Of a stretch of DNA of 64,000 nt, positions 63,718-64,000 are shown in pieces. The notes under the pieces are model-generated. The model saw nothing but the letters and a program-made list of their open reading frames with translations, did no database searches and was not told the DNA's origin. Every line of letters begins with the position of its first letter. Positions within the stretch are counted from its first letter, which is position 1. A program made the position numbers and the translations under genes. This stretch comes from Gossypium raimondii (taxonomy: Eukaryota; Streptophyta; Magnoliopsida; Malvales; Malvaceae): assembly GCF_025698545.1 (NCBI RefSeq), contig NC_068569.1, positions 20,274,001 to 20,338,000 of the forward strand, in the 5' to 3' direction.

Positions 63718-64000
63718 ATGAAGCCGACTGCTCCAATAACCAGTTCTACAACAACAACCGTGGCATCATCGATGGCGACAATAACTGATGTCTTTAAAAC
63801 TCCGAAGTTCGTTAAATTTTCGGCCGTGGCTCTCCTCTCTTTTTCCTTCGTTTTCCTTTACACTTACTTCTCCTCCTCCTCCTCTCCTTTCTCCTTCAGT
63901 TACTACTCGCTACCTCGGCAAATGTCGCCTCCGCCTTCACCACCTTCACCGCCGCCGCGTCTTCCGGCAGTGAGAAGGACGGGGATAATCGACGAAACGG
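63718..64000 (+). CDS. PMT10/PMT11-like probable methyltransferase, N-terminal 94 codons only
   Basis: Runs off the window end. The start is MKPTAPITSS, followed by a short Ser/Thr stretch, the motif DVFKTPKFVKFSAVALLSFS and a hydrophobic segment (about residues 34-50) that would be a single type II membrane anchor. Then come Ser and Pro-rich linker residues and RRTGIIDET. This N-terminus (short cytosolic tail with FK.P..+.SA, one anchor, Pro-rich stem, then GI.DE/DA.G) is that of the Arabidopsis PMT10/PMT11 Golgi methyltransferases, QUASIMODO2-related proteins thought to methylate pectic polysaccharides. The catalytic domain lies beyond the window. The ATG is chosen because the frame and the conserved MKP start agree. 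Confidence 0.75.
   Translation, partial: MKPTAPITSSTTTTVASSMATITDVFKTPKFVKFSAVALLSFSFVFLYTYFSSSSSPFSFSYYSLPRQMSPPPSPPSPPPRLPAVRRTGIIDET

Overview
The window is plant nuclear DNA: AT-rich, with GT-AG spliced genes, TG...CA long terminal repeats (LTRs) and many hairpin-type transposons. The proteins are those of a core eudicot. Their wording and the LTR style suggest a Malvaceae-like genome such as cotton, but that is an impression and not a proof. Five real genes are visible, all on the + strand, separated by transposon debris.

Layout. 1-12946: 3' part (17 exons, 1473 residues in the window) of an SDG8/EFS/ASHH2-type histone H3K36 methyltransferase with CW, AWS, SET and post-SET domains. Its intron 7 carries a large foldback element with a hAT-like miniature element inside it. 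12947-17112: AT-rich intergenic DNA with a second hAT-like copy and two hairpin elements. 17113-25909: a 10-exon gene for a 2145-residue protein with five C-terminal CCCH zinc fingers (C3H7-like). 26237-31117: one minus-strand Ty3/gypsy chromovirus, nearly full length, whose frame is broken mostly by CAG-to-TAG type changes. 31218-31690: a relic of the 5' end of a UDP-sugar pyrophosphorylase gene. 32015-34756: a six-exon steroleosin-like hydroxysteroid dehydrogenase. 35474-38543: the 3' end of a second chromovirus with its LTR. 39259-40440: LINE debris split by a Tourist-like MITE. 42040-43847: a 0.9 kb tandem duplication. 45290-45836: a LINE RNase H relic. 46398-46886: an intronless CML44-like calcium sensor. 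49030-61930: a nest of LTR retrotransposon remnants containing three solo LTRs, each with its own 5-bp target duplication. 62300-62660: tandem repeats with CACGTG cores. 63718-64000: the first 94 codons of a PMT10/PMT11-like Golgi methyltransferase, cut by the window edge.

The genes do not form a pathway. From memory, the order SDG8, C3H7, CML44, PMT10 recalls two Arabidopsis chromosome 1 regions (around At1g21550-At1g21570 and At1g77260-At1g77300), so the window is probably an ancestral gene block swollen by transposons. I see no CRISPR array, operon, defence island or clearly new biochemical system. The most unusual signals are in the repeats: the intronic foldback element with TG...CA ends, the contrasting decay patterns of the two chromoviruses, the nested solo LTRs, and the phased CACGTG repeat array upstream of the methyltransferase gene.
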